Source: Pantoea sp. A4
GTDB lineage: Bacteria; Pseudomonadota; Gammaproteobacteria; Enterobacterales; Enterobacteriaceae
Length of the DNA: 64,000 bases
NCBI RefSeq assembly: GCF_000295955.2
Contig: NZ_ALXE01000023.1
Span: 106,501-170,500 of the forward strand
Direction of reading: 5' to 3'
Part shown: positions 35,257-45,071 of the stretch, piece by piece
Layout of the letters: every line of letters starts with the position of its first letter
Numbering within the stretch: the first letter of the stretch is position 1
Translations under genes and position numbers: made by a program
Notes under the pieces: model-generated
Told to the model about the DNA's origin: nothing
Database searches by the model: none
Seen by the model: only the letters and a program-made list of their open reading frames with translations

Positions 35257-36837
35257 ATGAGCGATTACATCTCCACTCAACCCTTGCCACTGAATGCTTC
35301 CCCGCTTGATACACCCACCGCCCCAGGCCGCAAACGTATGCTGGTGCTGTTTATTACCCTGCTACTCGCCGGGTGCATCTATGCAGGATTCAGCGTATTA
35401 AACGACGTTAGCAACAGCGGCGCTGAGTTCACCAGTTACGTGCCGTTTGTGCTGTTAGGCGTTGCGCTACTCGTGGCTTTAGGCTTTGAGTTTGTTAATG
35501 GTTTTCATGACACCGCCAATGCAGTTGCAACGGTTATTTATACCCACTCTTTACCGCCTACCGTCGCGGTGGTCTGGTCTGGGGTGTTCAATTTTCTTGG
35601 CGTACTGCTCTCCAGTGGTGCGGTTGCGTTTGGCATCATCTCGCTGCTGCCGGTCGAACTGATTCTGCAAGCGGGAAGTAGCAACAGTTTTGCCATGATC
35701 TATGCGCTGCTGTTCTCAGCGATTCTGTGGAACCTCGGCACCTGGTGGCTCGGCTTGCCCGCCTCGTCTTCACATACGCTGATTGGCTCAATCATTGGCG
35801 TGGGCGTTGCCAATGCGATGTTACACGGGAGAAGTGCGGCCAGTGGGGTGAACTGGGGCCAGGCGATGAACATTGGTTATTCACTGATCGTCTCACCGGT
35901 GGTGGGCTTTGTCTGTGCGGCCGTGCTGCTGCTGCTGGTGAAAAAATTCATTAAAAACAAAAAACTGCACCAGACGCCTACCGGGAATACCCCTCCACCA
36001 GTTTGGATACGTGGGCTGATGATTCTCACCTGCACCGGTGTCTCTTTTGCCCACGGTTCCAATGACGGGCAAAAAGGGATGGGGCTGATCATGCTGATTT
36101 TAGTCGCGACACTGCCCGTTACTTACTCACTGAACCGTGCTCAGCCGGACACGGATCTGCCGCAGCTAGCACTGCGCGTCAGCACCCAGCTACAAACGGC
36201 CTCTGCTGTGCAGCAGCCCGAAGCCGTGCTCACCACCTATCTGCGTAACGGTATGCGTACTGCTGATGTGCTGCCTGCCATCGGCCAGGTTGCAGGAATG
36301 GTGGGTAATGAAGTGCGCCTGGCGGGTTCACTGGATAACGTGCCAGCGGAACGCGTGACCGCTTTACGCAATGCAATGTTCCTCACCTCTGAGTCGATCA
36401 AACGTTTGCAGAGTGACAAGTCAGTGATGCTATCGCCAGACCTGCTCGCACTGAAATCGGCACTTACCACCACCACGCAGTTCATTCCTGATTGGGTCAA
36501 AATCGTAGTGGCGATGGCGCTCGGACTGGGAACGATGGTGGGCTGGCGTCGCATTGTTGCCACGCTGGGCGAAAAGATTGGCAAGAGCCATCTTAACTAT
36601 GCACAGGGGGCCAGCGCTGAGTTGGTTGCCATGGGCACCATTGGTGCGGCGGATATGTTTGGTTTGCCGGTCTCTACCACCCACGTTCTCTCATCAGGCA
36701 TTGCCGGTACCATGGCCGCTAACCGCTCAGGCTTACAGATGCAGACGTTGCGCAATATGGTGCTGGCGTGGGTACTGACATTACCGGCTGCGGCAATCCT
36801 CTCTGCCGCGTTGTACTGGCTTCTGGAAACACTGTAA
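35257..36837 (+). CDS. Inorganic phosphate transporter, PiT family
   Basis: Inner-membrane phosphate/proton or metal-phosphate symporter of 526 residues. The two PiT signature repeats are visible: GFEFVNGFHDTANAVATVIY near residue 85-105 and ASAELVAMGTIGAADMFGLPVSTTHVLSSGIAG in the C-terminal half. GLPASSSHTLIGSIIGVG and SFAHGSNDGQKGMG are further conserved blocks. A long soluble loop (about residues 290-410) separates the halves, as in E. coli PitA. ATG 35257 has GGAA upstream; a GTG at 35215 is possible but unlikely. It is cotranscribed with ppk2, 27 nt downstream, and preceded by a PhoB box. Confidence 0.9.
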   Translation: MSDYISTQPLPLNASPLDTPTAPGRKRMLVLFITLLLAGCIYAGFSVLNDVSNSGAEFTSYVPFVLLGVALLVALGFEFVNGFHDTANAVATVIYTHSLPPTVAVVWSGVFNFLGVLLSSGAVAFGIISLLPVELILQAGSSNSFAMIYALLFSAILWNLGTWWLGLPASSSHTLIGSIIGVGVANAMLHGRSAASGVNWGQAMNIGYSLIVSPVVGFVCAAVLLLLVKKFIKNKKLHQTPTGNTPPPVWIRGLMILTCTGVSFAHGSNDGQKGMGLIMLILVATLPVTYSLNRAQPDTDLPQLALRVSTQLQTASAVQQPEAVLTTYLRNGMRTADVLPAIGQVAGMVGNEVRLAGSLDNVPAERVTALRNAMFLTSESIKRLQSDKSVMLSPDLLALKSALTTTTQFIPDWVKIVVAMALGLGTMVGWRRIVATLGEKIGKSHLNYAQGASAELVAMGTIGAADMFGLPVSTTHVLSSGIAGTMAANRSGLQMQTLRNMVLAWVLTLPAAAILSAALYWLLETL

Positions 36838-36864
36838 CTCTTTCTGCGACAGGGATAACAAGCG

Positions 36865-37779
36865 ATGTCTACTCACGAAATTAATTACAACGAAATGTTC
36901 AGCGCGCGCCTTTTGCAAGAATTCTATGACAGCTACGACGAAGCGCTGGAGCTGGAACTGGAAGAGAGTCACTCAGAGTTGGCCAGCAGTGAAAGCAGTG
37001 AAGAAAAACACTGGCGCAGACGCTATTTCCGCGAGCTGCTGCACTTACAGGGCGAGCTGGTGAAAATGCAAGAGTGGGTGATGCGTACCGGGCACCGTAT
37101 GGTGATCATCTTTGAAGGACGCGATGCGGCGGGGAAGGGGGGCGTCATCAAGCGCATCACGCAACGCCTCAATCCGCGTAGCTGCCGTGTGGCCGCGCTG
37201 CCCGCGCCCAACGATCGCGAGAAAACCCAGTGGTATTTCCAGCGCTATGTTTCTCATCTGCCTGCAGCGGGCGAAATCGTCCTGTTTGACCGCAGCTGGT
37301 ACAATCGCGCCGGGGTGGAGCGGGTAATGGGCTTCTGTAACGAAACGGAGTATGAAGAGTTCTTCCGTAGCGTACCGGAGTTCGAACGTATGCTGACGCG
37401 CAGCGGCATTCAGATCGTGAAGTACTGGTTCTCTATTACCGATGAAGAGCAGGAACTACGTTTCCTCAGCCGCATTCACGATCCGCTTAAACAGTGGAAA
37501 CTCAGCCCAATGGATCTGGAGAGCCGCCGTCGCTGGGAAGATTACACCGAAGCCAAAGAGGTGATGCTGGCCCGGACAAATATAGAAGAAGCGCCGTGGT
37601 GGATTGTTCAGGGTGTTGATAAGAAAAAAGCGCGCCTTAACTGCATTTCCCACCTGCTACAGCAAGTGCCGTATGAGAGCTGCGAAAGCAGCCGTATTAC
37701 GCTGCCAGAGCGCATTCATCGTGAAGACTATGCCCGCCAGCCGGTGCCTGCCAGCATGATTGTCCCCGATTGCTACTGA
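36865..37779 (+). CDS. ppk2: Polyphosphate kinase 2
   Basis: 304 residues. Uses polyphosphate to phosphorylate nucleotides, or the reverse. Walker A EGRDAAGKGG (84-93), Walker B VLFDRSWYNRAGVE (from 139), and lid residues in FLSRIHDPLKQWKLSPMDLESRRRWEDYTEAKE. A charged coil (EALELELEESHSELASSESSEEKHWRR, in parts) precedes the core. The single domain and length fit class I PPK2. Linkage to a phosphate transporter under a PhoB box suggests storing imported phosphate or recovering it during starvation. Substrate preference (ADP or GDP) cannot be read from sequence. Confidence 0.95.
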   Translation: MSTHEINYNEMFSARLLQEFYDSYDEALELELEESHSELASSESSEEKHWRRRYFRELLHLQGELVKMQEWVMRTGHRMVIIFEGRDAAGKGGVIKRITQRLNPRSCRVAALPAPNDREKTQWYFQRYVSHLPAAGEIVLFDRSWYNRAGVERVMGFCNETEYEEFFRSVPEFERMLTRSGIQIVKYWFSITDEEQELRFLSRIHDPLKQWKLSPMDLESRRRWEDYTEAKEVMLARTNIEEAPWWIVQGVDKKKARLNCISHLLQQVPYESCESSRITLPERIHREDYARQPVPASMIVPDCY

Positions 37780-37815
37780 TAGCGTTGCCACAAGGATGTG
37801 GCTGCTAATCTGGAC

Positions 37816-37863
37816 TTCTCTTCTCTTCTCTTCTCTTCTCTTCTCTTCTCTTCTCTTCTCTTC
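37816..37863 (+). repeat. Pentanucleotide tandem repeat (TTCTC)9
   Basis: Nine uninterrupted TTCTC units from 37816 to 37860, followed by TTC. It starts 36 bp after the ppk2 stop. Such simple repeats change length by slippage and are rare in enterobacteria. It is not in a coding frame and lies over 900 bp from cydA. Confidence 0.97.
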
Positions 37864-38793
37864 CTTTACTCATTGAGACACTGCCTGTCTTGTGACGGGT
37901 CAGATTCAGATTTTCAATGCAGCTAATTGCCAGATGACTTCTCAATACCGGGTAAGGTGTAAATAGTCAGGCTGATTTGTATTAAAACCGCATTTGTTAT
38001 CATGATGTGCGCACAGTTGTTGCTTTATTTAATATAAAAGTAACCTTGTGGTCGATAATTCAATTTGGCGCGGTTTAATTGTAAATGACCGGCCTGAGGC
38101 AGCAATGTTACCGGTGTTAATTCGTGGGGTTTTAAATGTTAAATAAAAGGGCGTTATCTGGGATTGTTAACTTATTGTGCGTCATTTGTTAATCGTTGAT
38201 TTCCATAATTTGTAACACAGCTGAATAGTAAGATATTAGCGCTTTTATCCCTTACTTGCTTTGTATTTATTAATTCGCATGGCTACACAATGCACTGTGT
38301 TTCATTTAACTATATGATTTTAATGGGTTGGTGTGTAATTTTATTTATTGTTTTTTGTTGAATTTGTTTATTTGTGCGGGATTAAATATTCGATTCATTA
38401 AACAGTCATTTTCTTTTTGTTACAAATTCGCCCTATAATTGCAGTGCCTTTGCTCTGGTGAAAATATAAAATAATTTACAGAAGTTTTCTTATCGTGGGC
38501 ATGACCTGAATCATTATTTCGCTAAGTTTTACTGGCAGGCAATCCGTCAGCTATTACGGTTGCGTAACCAAAATGTAAATAAAGATTATCACCACTGTGA
38601 ATATTGTATTTTTCAGACACATTTAATCTGAAAAATATACTATTGGTTGTTGCCCGATGCTAAGAGGAAGACGACAGTGCGGCACCAGTTTCTACTTGTT
38701 ATATCTGAGCTTTACCATTTCACCTCCCTGGCAAGAGAAACGGCGCTTTGTTGCCGTTAACTAACACGGTCACTCATTTAAAAGAAGATAGTC
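37864..38793. other. 930-bp gene-free region upstream of cydA
   Basis: AT-rich, with no supported ORF on either strand. Several GTTA-type elements (TGTTA 38106, GTGTTAATT 38115, ATGTTAAAT 38137, ATTGTTAAC 38164, TTTGTTAATC 38186) resemble halves of ArcA boxes. The last two are spaced 22 bp apart, two helical turns. E. coli cydA has a long ArcA/FNR-controlled leader, so this is probably the cyd control region. I found no convincing FNR site. Confidence 0.45.
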
Positions 38794-40236
38794 ATGTTAA
38801 GTAACGATCTTACATCGCTGATCACGCGTATCGACTTCGCGCTAATCTCATCCATACACATCATTTTCCCGCCATTAACCATTGGTCTGGCTGCACTTCT
38901 GTTCATCTCTGAACTGATGTGGGTACGCAAGCAAGACGAACAGTGGTATCGCCTGTGCCGCTTTTTCGAAAAGCTGTTCATCGTGAACTTTGGTGCTGGT
39001 GTTGCTACTGGCGTCACCATGGAAATGGCCTTTGGTATCCTTTATGGCCGTTTCTCTCAGGCTGCCGGACCGTTCTTTGGTCAGGTTCTTGGCTATGAGA
39101 CCATTACCGCCTTTATGTATGAAGCCGGCTTTATCGGGCTGATGATTTTTGGCTGGGGCAAGATCAGTAAAGGGATGCATCTGTTTGCAACCTTTAACGT
39201 TGCACTCTCTTCTACGCTTTCTGCGATGTGGATCCTTGTGGCTAACTCCTGGATGCAGACGCCAACCGGTGTTGAGCTGCATAACGGCATCTTCGTTGTT
39301 ACCGACTGGCTCGGCGCGATCCTGAACCCGAATGCGCTGAGCGCCTTCCCGCACATGCTGCTGGCAAGCTTCGAGCTGTCTCTGTGCTTTGTGGTTGCCA
39401 CCTGTGCCTGGTACGTGTTGAAACAGCGTCACGTCGAACTCTTCCTGAAACCGCTGAAGTATTCACTGGCTGCACTGGCCGTGGTTGCCGCAGTACAGAT
39501 CTACATGGGTGACGTGCTGGGTGAAGCGACCCTGGAACACAAACCTGCGGCTCTGGCAGCAATGGAAGGTCACTACGATACCTATGATGCAGCTGGCAAT
39601 GTGAACAGCGCCTGGCACATCCTGGGTTGGCCGAACAAAGAAGGCACCGGTCTGGCATGGTCTCTCGACATTCCACACGGTCTGAGCCTGATTGAAACCA
39701 AAACCTGGAACGGTCCGGTAAAAGGCCTGAACAGCTTCCCGAAAGATGAACAGCCGCCAGTTGTGCTGCCGTTCTACGCTTTCCGCGCCATGTCTGGTGC
39801 AGCCGGTGCGATTCTGCTGGTGAGCCTGTGGGGTGCCTGGTTGATCGCACGTCGTCGTATGACCGTTGAGCTGGCTCCACGTCACAAGTGGTTCCTGGCG
39901 TTGGCAGCAGCGATGGTTGTTCTGCCTTACATCGCGGTGATTGCGGGTTGGTGGACGCGTGAGATTGGTCGTCAGCCGTGGATTGTTTACGGTTTGATGC
40001 GTACTGAAGACGGTATGAGTCCGATGACCCTGGGCCTGTCTATCTTCTGGCTGGTTGGTTTCGCCATCTTCGAAACCGCTGTAGTTGCAGGCACCATTTG
40101 GTTCCTGGCTAAAGTGGTGCGTATGGGACCTGATTTGACCAGCAAACTTCCGGGCGAAGGGCATGATCATCTGGGGCACCTCGATATGCCTGCCAGTGGC
40201 CATGCTGACCATCCTGAATATATCCGTCCGGTTTGA
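38794..40236 (+). CDS. cydA: Cytochrome bd-type quinol oxidase subunit I (CioA-like)
   Basis: 480 residues, shorter than the 522 of E. coli CydA because the Q-loop lacks its C-terminal insert. This puts it in the short-loop group (CioA of Pseudomonas). Heme ligands: His22 in SSIHIIFPPL, the His in SAFPHMLLASFE, and Met in AFRAMSGAAG. YETITAFMYEAGF carries the two glutamates near heme d, and GRQPWIVYGLMRT is conserved. It oxidises quinol and reduces O2 in the inner membrane without pumping. First gene of cydABDC. The C-terminal tail is His-rich (GHDHLGHLDMPASGHADH). Confidence 0.93.
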   Translation: MLSNDLTSLITRIDFALISSIHIIFPPLTIGLAALLFISELMWVRKQDEQWYRLCRFFEKLFIVNFGAGVATGVTMEMAFGILYGRFSQAAGPFFGQVLGYETITAFMYEAGFIGLMIFGWGKISKGMHLFATFNVALSSTLSAMWILVANSWMQTPTGVELHNGIFVVTDWLGAILNPNALSAFPHMLLASFELSLCFVVATCAWYVLKQRHVELFLKPLKYSLAALAVVAAVQIYMGDVLGEATLEHKPAALAAMEGHYDTYDAAGNVNSAWHILGWPNKEGTGLAWSLDIPHGLSLIETKTWNGPVKGLNSFPKDEQPPVVLPFYAFRAMSGAAGAILLVSLWGAWLIARRRMTVELAPRHKWFLALAAAMVVLPYIAVIAGWWTREIGRQPWIVYGLMRTEDGMSPMTLGLSIFWLVGFAIFETAVVAGTIWFLAKVVRMGPDLTSKLPGEGHDHLGHLDMPASGHADHPEYIRPV

Positions 40237-40251
40237 TGGGAGAATAAATCC

Positions 40252-41301
40252 ATGGACATGCTTAATTCGACTCAGCACTTCCTGATCATCGCCTGGTGGT
40301 TAGCGTTTGGTGTCAGTGTTCTTCTGTATATCGCGCTAGATGGCGCAGACCTGGGCGCAGGGATCTTCTCGCTCTTCGTACGTGACCATGATGAGCGCGG
40401 TGCCATCATGTCAGCGATGGCCGGGACCTGGGATGCCAACGAAACCTGGCTGATCGTCGCGGGTGGTATCATGTTTGGTACTTTCCCGTTTGTTTACGGT
40501 TCGGCATTTAGCTACCTGATGGTGCCAATGGCACTGGTGCTGTGGGGCATTATGTCCCGTGCGGTAGCGCTGGAGTTCCGTCACCTGGCTTCGCCGTTCT
40601 GGCAGAAGTTCTCTGACGGCATTTTCGGTGTTGCCAGCCTGGCCGTGACCTTCTTTGGTGGTATGAGCGTGGGTGCCTTGCTGCAAGGCTTCCAGCTGGA
40701 TAATCCAGCGCAGGGCGTGCCAACTTACGTGGGCGGTGCATTTAACTTCATCTCTCCATTCTCTATCTGGACCGGTGTGGCTTCTTGTATTGCCATGACC
40801 CTGGCCGGTGTGCTGTTCGTGCGTGCTCGCTTTGAAAAAGATGAGCCTATCCGTCAGGATGCGGCGCGCTGGACTGCGGTGATCTTCTGGTTAGCGATTG
40901 CTGCCGTGGTTATCACCTGGATCTGGAGTGCGGTGCTGTTTGACTGGGCGCGTGCGAAATGGTTTGGTCCTCACTTCTGGATCTGGGGCCTGTTTGGTCT
41001 GATTGCGCTATTCTGTATTGAGCAGGTTCGTCGTGACACCTTGAAGGACAAAGACTTTGCTGCGGTAATGTGGTTTAACGGCGCGGCGGTTATTCTGGGC
41101 TTCGGTATGTTGCTGACCATGTTCCCATGGATTGTTCCAGGCACATGGACCATCTGGGCCGGCGCGAGTCCTCAGGTTTCTATGATTACCTTCACCATGA
41201 CCATGGGCGGTTTTGTTCCAGTGATGTTGATGTATAACTGGTATCAGATTTGGGTATTCCGTGGCCGTATCTCTAAACTGGTTGGCCACGGAGATCACTA
41301 A
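40252..41301 (+). CDS. cydB: Cytochrome bd-type quinol oxidase subunit II (CioB-like)
   Basis: 349 residues, eight or nine helices, the partner of CydA. IIAWWLAFGVSVLLYIALDGADLGAGIFSLF at the N-terminus has the buried acidic residues of CydB. GTWDANETWLIVAGGIMFGTFP and MSRAVALEFRH are characteristic. It starts 15 nt after cydA. No CydX-like micropeptide lies between cydB and cydD (6 nt gap). Confidence 0.94.
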   Translation: MDMLNSTQHFLIIAWWLAFGVSVLLYIALDGADLGAGIFSLFVRDHDERGAIMSAMAGTWDANETWLIVAGGIMFGTFPFVYGSAFSYLMVPMALVLWGIMSRAVALEFRHLASPFWQKFSDGIFGVASLAVTFFGGMSVGALLQGFQLDNPAQGVPTYVGGAFNFISPFSIWTGVASCIAMTLAGVLFVRARFEKDEPIRQDAARWTAVIFWLAIAAVVITWIWSAVLFDWARAKWFGPHFWIWGLFGLIALFCIEQVRRDTLKDKDFAAVMWFNGAAVILGFGMLLTMFPWIVPGTWTIWAGASPQVSMITFTMTMGGFVPVMLMYNWYQIWVFRGRISKLVGHGDH

Positions 41302-41307
41302 GACATT

Positions 41308-43068
41308 ATGTCTGCTAGCCCTCCTCCAAGTGGAATGGCTGCTCGTCTGGCTGAACGTTGGCTCTCAAGCCTGCGTCGCCAGGCGGGCGGGTTATTTTCC
41401 CTCTCTATCAGTATGGCGGCACTTAGCGCTGTACTGATGATTGCACAGTGCTGGCTGCTGGCCTGGCTGATTAGCCAGGCTGTCCTCAGTGCTAAAACCT
41501 TCTCTCAAATGATGCCTTATCTCTGGCTGCTGCCGGTAGTGATGCTACTGCGCACCGGGCTGGATATTTTGCGCCAGGGCTTTGCTTTTGAAAGCGCTGC
41601 ACGCATTCGCCAGGGGCTGCGCGGAATGTTACTGGAACGTATTGCGGCACTGGGGCCTTCATGGAGCCAGAACCAACGCACCGGTAGTATCGCCAACTCG
41701 CTGGGTGAGGGTGTCGAAGCGATTGAGGCTTATTTTTCCGGCTTTCTTCCACAGAAAATGATCATCGGCATTGTGCCGTTAGCGATCCTCGTTGCGCTGT
41801 TTCCTTTTGACTGGGTTTCCGGCCTGATTATGCTGGTAACGGCACCGCTGGTTCCGTTATTTATGATCGTTGTTGGTAAGGGCGCAGAGAAAATGAGTCT
41901 GCGGCAGTGGCATAAGCTCAGTCTGATGAGCGCCCACTTTTTCGATGTGATCTCCGGGTTGACCACGCTGCGCCAGACCAATGCTGCGCGTCGCCAGACC
42001 CAGATCATTGCCGCAATTTCTGACAGTTACCGTCTGACCACCATGAAAGTGCTGCGTCTCGCCTTTCTTTCTTCTCTGGTGCTGGAATTCTTTGCCACCA
42101 TCAGTACCGCAATGGTGGCGGTCTACGTTGGCTTCCGCCTCTATTACGGTGAGATGGCCTTCCTGCCTGGCCTGTTTGCCCTGCTGTTGGCGCCGGAGTT
42201 CTTCCGCCCATTACGCGATCTGGGTGCACACTATCATGCCCGTATGGATGCGATTGGTGCGACCGAAGGCCTGCTGGCTATTTTAAACGCCGAGGTGCCA
42301 GAGCGTCCGCAGGGTGGCGCGATCGCTGAGGCTGGCCCGCAAGAGATTGAAGTGCGCGGCGTCAGCTACCGCCATGCCGAAGGCGAAGGTGTGGAAGACA
42401 TCTCCTTCACACTGCGCCGTGGTGAGAGCCTGGCGATTGTCGGCACCAGCGGCGCGGGTAAAACCACCCTGGCGCGCCTGCTGCTCGGGTTTATCACCCC
42501 GGCAAGCGGTGAAATTCTGCTGGATGGCAACGATTTAACCACTCGGGATCTTGCACAATGGCAACGTCAGATTGGCTGGCTACCGCAGCGACCTACGCTG
42601 TTTGCCGGTTCTGTCAGTGACAACATCGTGCTTTCGCGGCCGGATATCAGCCACAGTGCAGTGCAGGCTGCGGCACAGCTGGCTCAGGCTGAGACGTTTA
42701 TCAGCACGTTACCTGGTGGTTATGACTATCAGTTAGGTGATGGTGGTCAGGGGCTGTCTGGCGGGCAAATTCAACGTATCGCCATGGCACGCGCCGTATT
42801 AACCGCCCCGGCGGTACTGATTCTGGATGAGCCAACCGTGGCTTTAGATAACACCACGGCCAAACAGATGATAACTGCGCTAGCCGAACAGTTGCCAGAT
42901 ACGGCCCGTTTACTGATCACCCACGATACCGAAATCGCTGCGACAGCAGACCGGGTGCTGATTCTGGAGCGTGGAAAGGTGATTGAGTCGGGTACGCCTC
43001 AGGAGTTACTGCTTAAAGGTGGTGTATTTGCTGAGCTGGAGCGTTTGCAGAAAGGAGCTATCGCATGA
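41308..43068 (+). CDS. cydD: ABC exporter subunit CydD
   Basis: 586 residues: six membrane helices, then an ATPase domain with Walker [11 protein letters not shown] (about residue 388), signature [14 protein letters not shown] and Walker [13 protein letters not shown]. With CydC it forms a heterodimer that exports glutathione/cysteine or handles heme and is needed to assemble cytochrome bd. Placement directly after cydB supports CydD over other ABC exporters. In E. coli cydDC is unlinked to cydAB; here all four are one operon. Overlaps cydC by 4 nt. Confidence 0.92.
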   Translation: MSASPPPSGMAARLAERWLSSLRRQAGGLFSLSISMAALSAVLMIAQCWLLAWLISQAVLSAKTFSQMMPYLWLLPVVMLLRTGLDILRQGFAFESAARIRQGLRGMLLERIAALGPSWSQNQRTGSIANSLGEGVEAIEAYFSGFLPQKMIIGIVPLAILVALFPFDWVSGLIMLVTAPLVPLFMIVVGKGAEKMSLRQWHKLSLMSAHFFDVISGLTTLRQTNAARRQTQIIAAISDSYRLTTMKVLRLAFLSSLVLEFFATISTAMVAVYVGFRLYYGEMAFLPGLFALLLAPEFFRPLRDLGAHYHARMDAIGATEGLLAILNAEVPERPQGGAIAEAGPQEIEVRGVSYRHAEGEGVEDISFTLRRGESLAIVGTSGAGKTTLARLLLGFITPASGEILLDGNDLTTRDLAQWQRQIGWLPQRPTLFAGSVSDNIVLSRPDISHSAVQAAAQLAQAETFISTLPGGYDYQLGDGGQGLSGGQIQRIAMARAVLTAPAVLILDEPTVALDNTTAKQMITALAEQLPDTARLLITHDTEIAATADRVLILERGKVIESGTPQELLLKGGVFAELERLQKGAIA

Positions 43069-44711
43069 GTGATCTGCTGCATCTGTTACGCCTGGCGCGT
43101 CCCTGGGCGTTGCGCATGACGCTGGGCATCCTGCTTTCAGTGACGGTTATTCTGTCTAACGTCGCTTTGCTGGCGTTGTCTGGATGGTTTATTACCTCGA
43201 TGGCACTGGCAGGCGCTGGTTCTCTGGTGCTGGAGTTCTTTACCCCGGCTGCGGCCATTCGTGGTCTGGCGGTGTTGCGTACTTTCGCGCGCTATCTTGA
43301 ACGCCTGGTGACGCATGATGCCACGCTGCGCCTGCTGTCCGTGCTGCGCGTCTGGTTCTATCAGCAGTTGGCACCGCTGGCACCTGCACGCTTGCAGGAT
43401 TTCCGTGATGGTGACGTGCTGGCCCGCTTACGGGCAGACATTGATAGCCTGGATAACTTCTATCTGCGGATTCTGACACCGGCTATCGCTGGTCTTATCT
43501 CCTCCGTGATTATCCTTGCTGCGCTGTTCTGGTTCTCACCTGCGGTGGCGGTGATTAATACGGTGGTGCTGGTGTTAGCCGGGATCGTTATCCCGCTGTT
43601 GATCGCCTCCGCGACCCACGCCAGTGGCAATCAGATTGCCAGGCTGCGCGCGGCGCTTCAGGCCGCCTCAACCGATCTGGTGCGTGGTCTGGGTGAGTTG
43701 CAGGTGGTGGGCGCGGTGACGCGTCAGACCGATCACCTGCGTCAGCTGTCACAGCAGTTGATTGGTGCGCAGCGTCGTCAGGCGTGGCTGGCAGCGCTGG
43801 GTGGTTCGCTTTCAGCGCTGATGGGCCAACTGGGCATGTTTGTTGCCTTTCTCTTCCTGTTCCGTGCCGGGTACGCAGGCCATATTACCGCCAGCGAAAT
43901 TGTCATGCTGCTGTTCACGGTGCTCGCCAGCACTGAAGCTGTGGCGGGATTACCTGCGGCATTTGCTGCCCTTGGCACGACGCGTGAGGCGGCACGTCGC
44001 CTGTTCTCAATGGCGGAAATCGAACCCGCCGTGGTGCTCCCTGCCAGTAGCCGTAAGCCAGAAAGCTTTGAACTGGCATTTTCCGCGGTCACCATGCGTT
44101 ATGCCCCTGAAGCCCCTGAGGTGTTAGATCAGCTGAGCTTCGATGTTCCAGCAGGAGAGTGTCTCGCGATTCTCGGCCCAAGCGGGGCGGGGAAAACCAC
44201 CATTCTCAATCTGGTTCAGGGATTCTGGGATTGCACGGCAGGCGAAGTCAAAATTGGTGGTCAGCAGGTCAAAACCTTATCTGATGAGGTGTTGCGACAG
44301 CTGATTTCTGTGGTGGGGCAGAAGACCTACCTCTTTAACGCTTCGATTCGCGACAACCTGCGCCTGGTCGCGCCGGATGCTGCCGATGAGCAGTTATGGG
44401 AGGCGCTGAGCCGAGCCGCTCTGGCAGACGAAGTTCGTACTTTCCCACAAGGCCTGGATACGCTGGTCGGTGAGTTAGGTGCGCGTCTTTCTGGCGGCCA
44501 GGCGCGCAGGATTGCGATTGCACGCGCTTACCTGTCTGATGCGCCAATCATTCTGCTGGATGAGCCAACGGAAGGGCTGGATGCGGTGAACACCGATCTG
44601 GTACTGAACTGTTTAAAAGATCTGATCAAGGGCAAAACCACGCTGCTGGTGACCCATCAGATTCAACCGCTGGTGTTAGCGAACAGCCGACTTCAGCTCG
44701 ATATCAACTAA
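43065..44711 (+). CDS. cydC: ABC exporter subunit CydC
   Basis: 548 residues. Membrane domain with LALSGWFITSMALAGAG and RTFARYLERLVTHDATLRLLS (CydC hallmarks), then ATPase with LGPSGAGKTTILNLVQG, LSGGQARRIAIARAYL and IILLDEPTEGLDAVN. Coupled to cydD by an ATGA overlap. E. coli CydC is about 570 residues, so this is slightly short but complete at both ends. Confidence 0.92.
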   Translation: MSDLLHLLRLARPWALRMTLGILLSVTVILSNVALLALSGWFITSMALAGAGSLVLEFFTPAAAIRGLAVLRTFARYLERLVTHDATLRLLSVLRVWFYQQLAPLAPARLQDFRDGDVLARLRADIDSLDNFYLRILTPAIAGLISSVIILAALFWFSPAVAVINTVVLVLAGIVIPLLIASATHASGNQIARLRAALQAASTDLVRGLGELQVVGAVTRQTDHLRQLSQQLIGAQRRQAWLAALGGSLSALMGQLGMFVAFLFLFRAGYAGHITASEIVMLLFTVLASTEAVAGLPAAFAALGTTREAARRLFSMAEIEPAVVLPASSRKPESFELAFSAVTMRYAPEAPEVLDQLSFDVPAGECLAILGPSGAGKTTILNLVQGFWDCTAGEVKIGGQQVKTLSDEVLRQLISVVGQKTYLFNASIRDNLRLVAPDAADEQLWEALSRAALADEVRTFPQGLDTLVGELGARLSGGQARRIAIARAYLSDAPIILLDEPTEGLDAVNTDLVLNCLKDLIKGKTTLLVTHQIQPLVLANSRLQLDIN

Positions 44712-44749
44712 AGGCTGATTTCCCACCCAGGTCACAACGCTTTTCTTTT

Positions 44750-44775
44750 TGCTCGGGGCAACCCGAGCACTTATT
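44750..44775 (+). terminator. Terminator after cydABDC
   Basis: TGCTCGGG (44750-44757), loop GCAA and CCCGAGCA (44762-44769), followed by CTTATTTGT. A T-rich stretch also lies just before the stem. Confidence 0.75.
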
Positions 44776-44830
44776 TGTATGATTCTAATTATAAAAACAG
44801 AACTCGTGAGACAACTGACCAGGTAAAGAC

Positions 44831-44998
44831 ATGGATAAAATGACCAACTCGAAAACCCGACGAAAACATATCCGCTTTCCTCATATGCTGATCGATCAGA
44901 TTGAAGAGAGTATGAAAGTCGAAAACAGCCAGAACTTCTCAGCATGGGTGGTTGAGGCTTGCCGCCTCAAGGCCCAGGAAGCGAACGCTAAAAAGTAG
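44831..44998 (+). CDS. Small protein of the YlcI/YnfO (DUF3950) type
   Basis: 55 residues, ATG 44831 to TAG 44998. MDKMTNSKTRRKHIRFPHML is basic, followed by IDQIEESMKVENSQNFSAWV and VEACRLKAQEANAKK. The HIRFPHxLxxQIExxMxxEN-xxFSAWVxEACR pattern matches the small DUF3950 proteins often found in prophage remnants of enterobacteria, and looks like a ribbon-helix-helix-type DNA-binding peptide. It stands at the border between cydC and the microcin segment. Function unknown. Confidence 0.75.
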   Translation: MDKMTNSKTRRKHIRFPHMLIDQIEESMKVENSQNFSAWVVEACRLKAQEANAKK

Positions 44999-45071
44999 TC
45001 GTGATACGATTTCCCGTTTGGTCGCGTCCCATCGCCGGGAGCGGCCTGCGGGAAATCGCCTTCCTGCCACG

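Noticed and set aside
39299..40278. Open frames of 193 and 271 residues antisense to cydA
   Set aside because: Both are mirror frames of conserved cydA and contain no recognisable domain.
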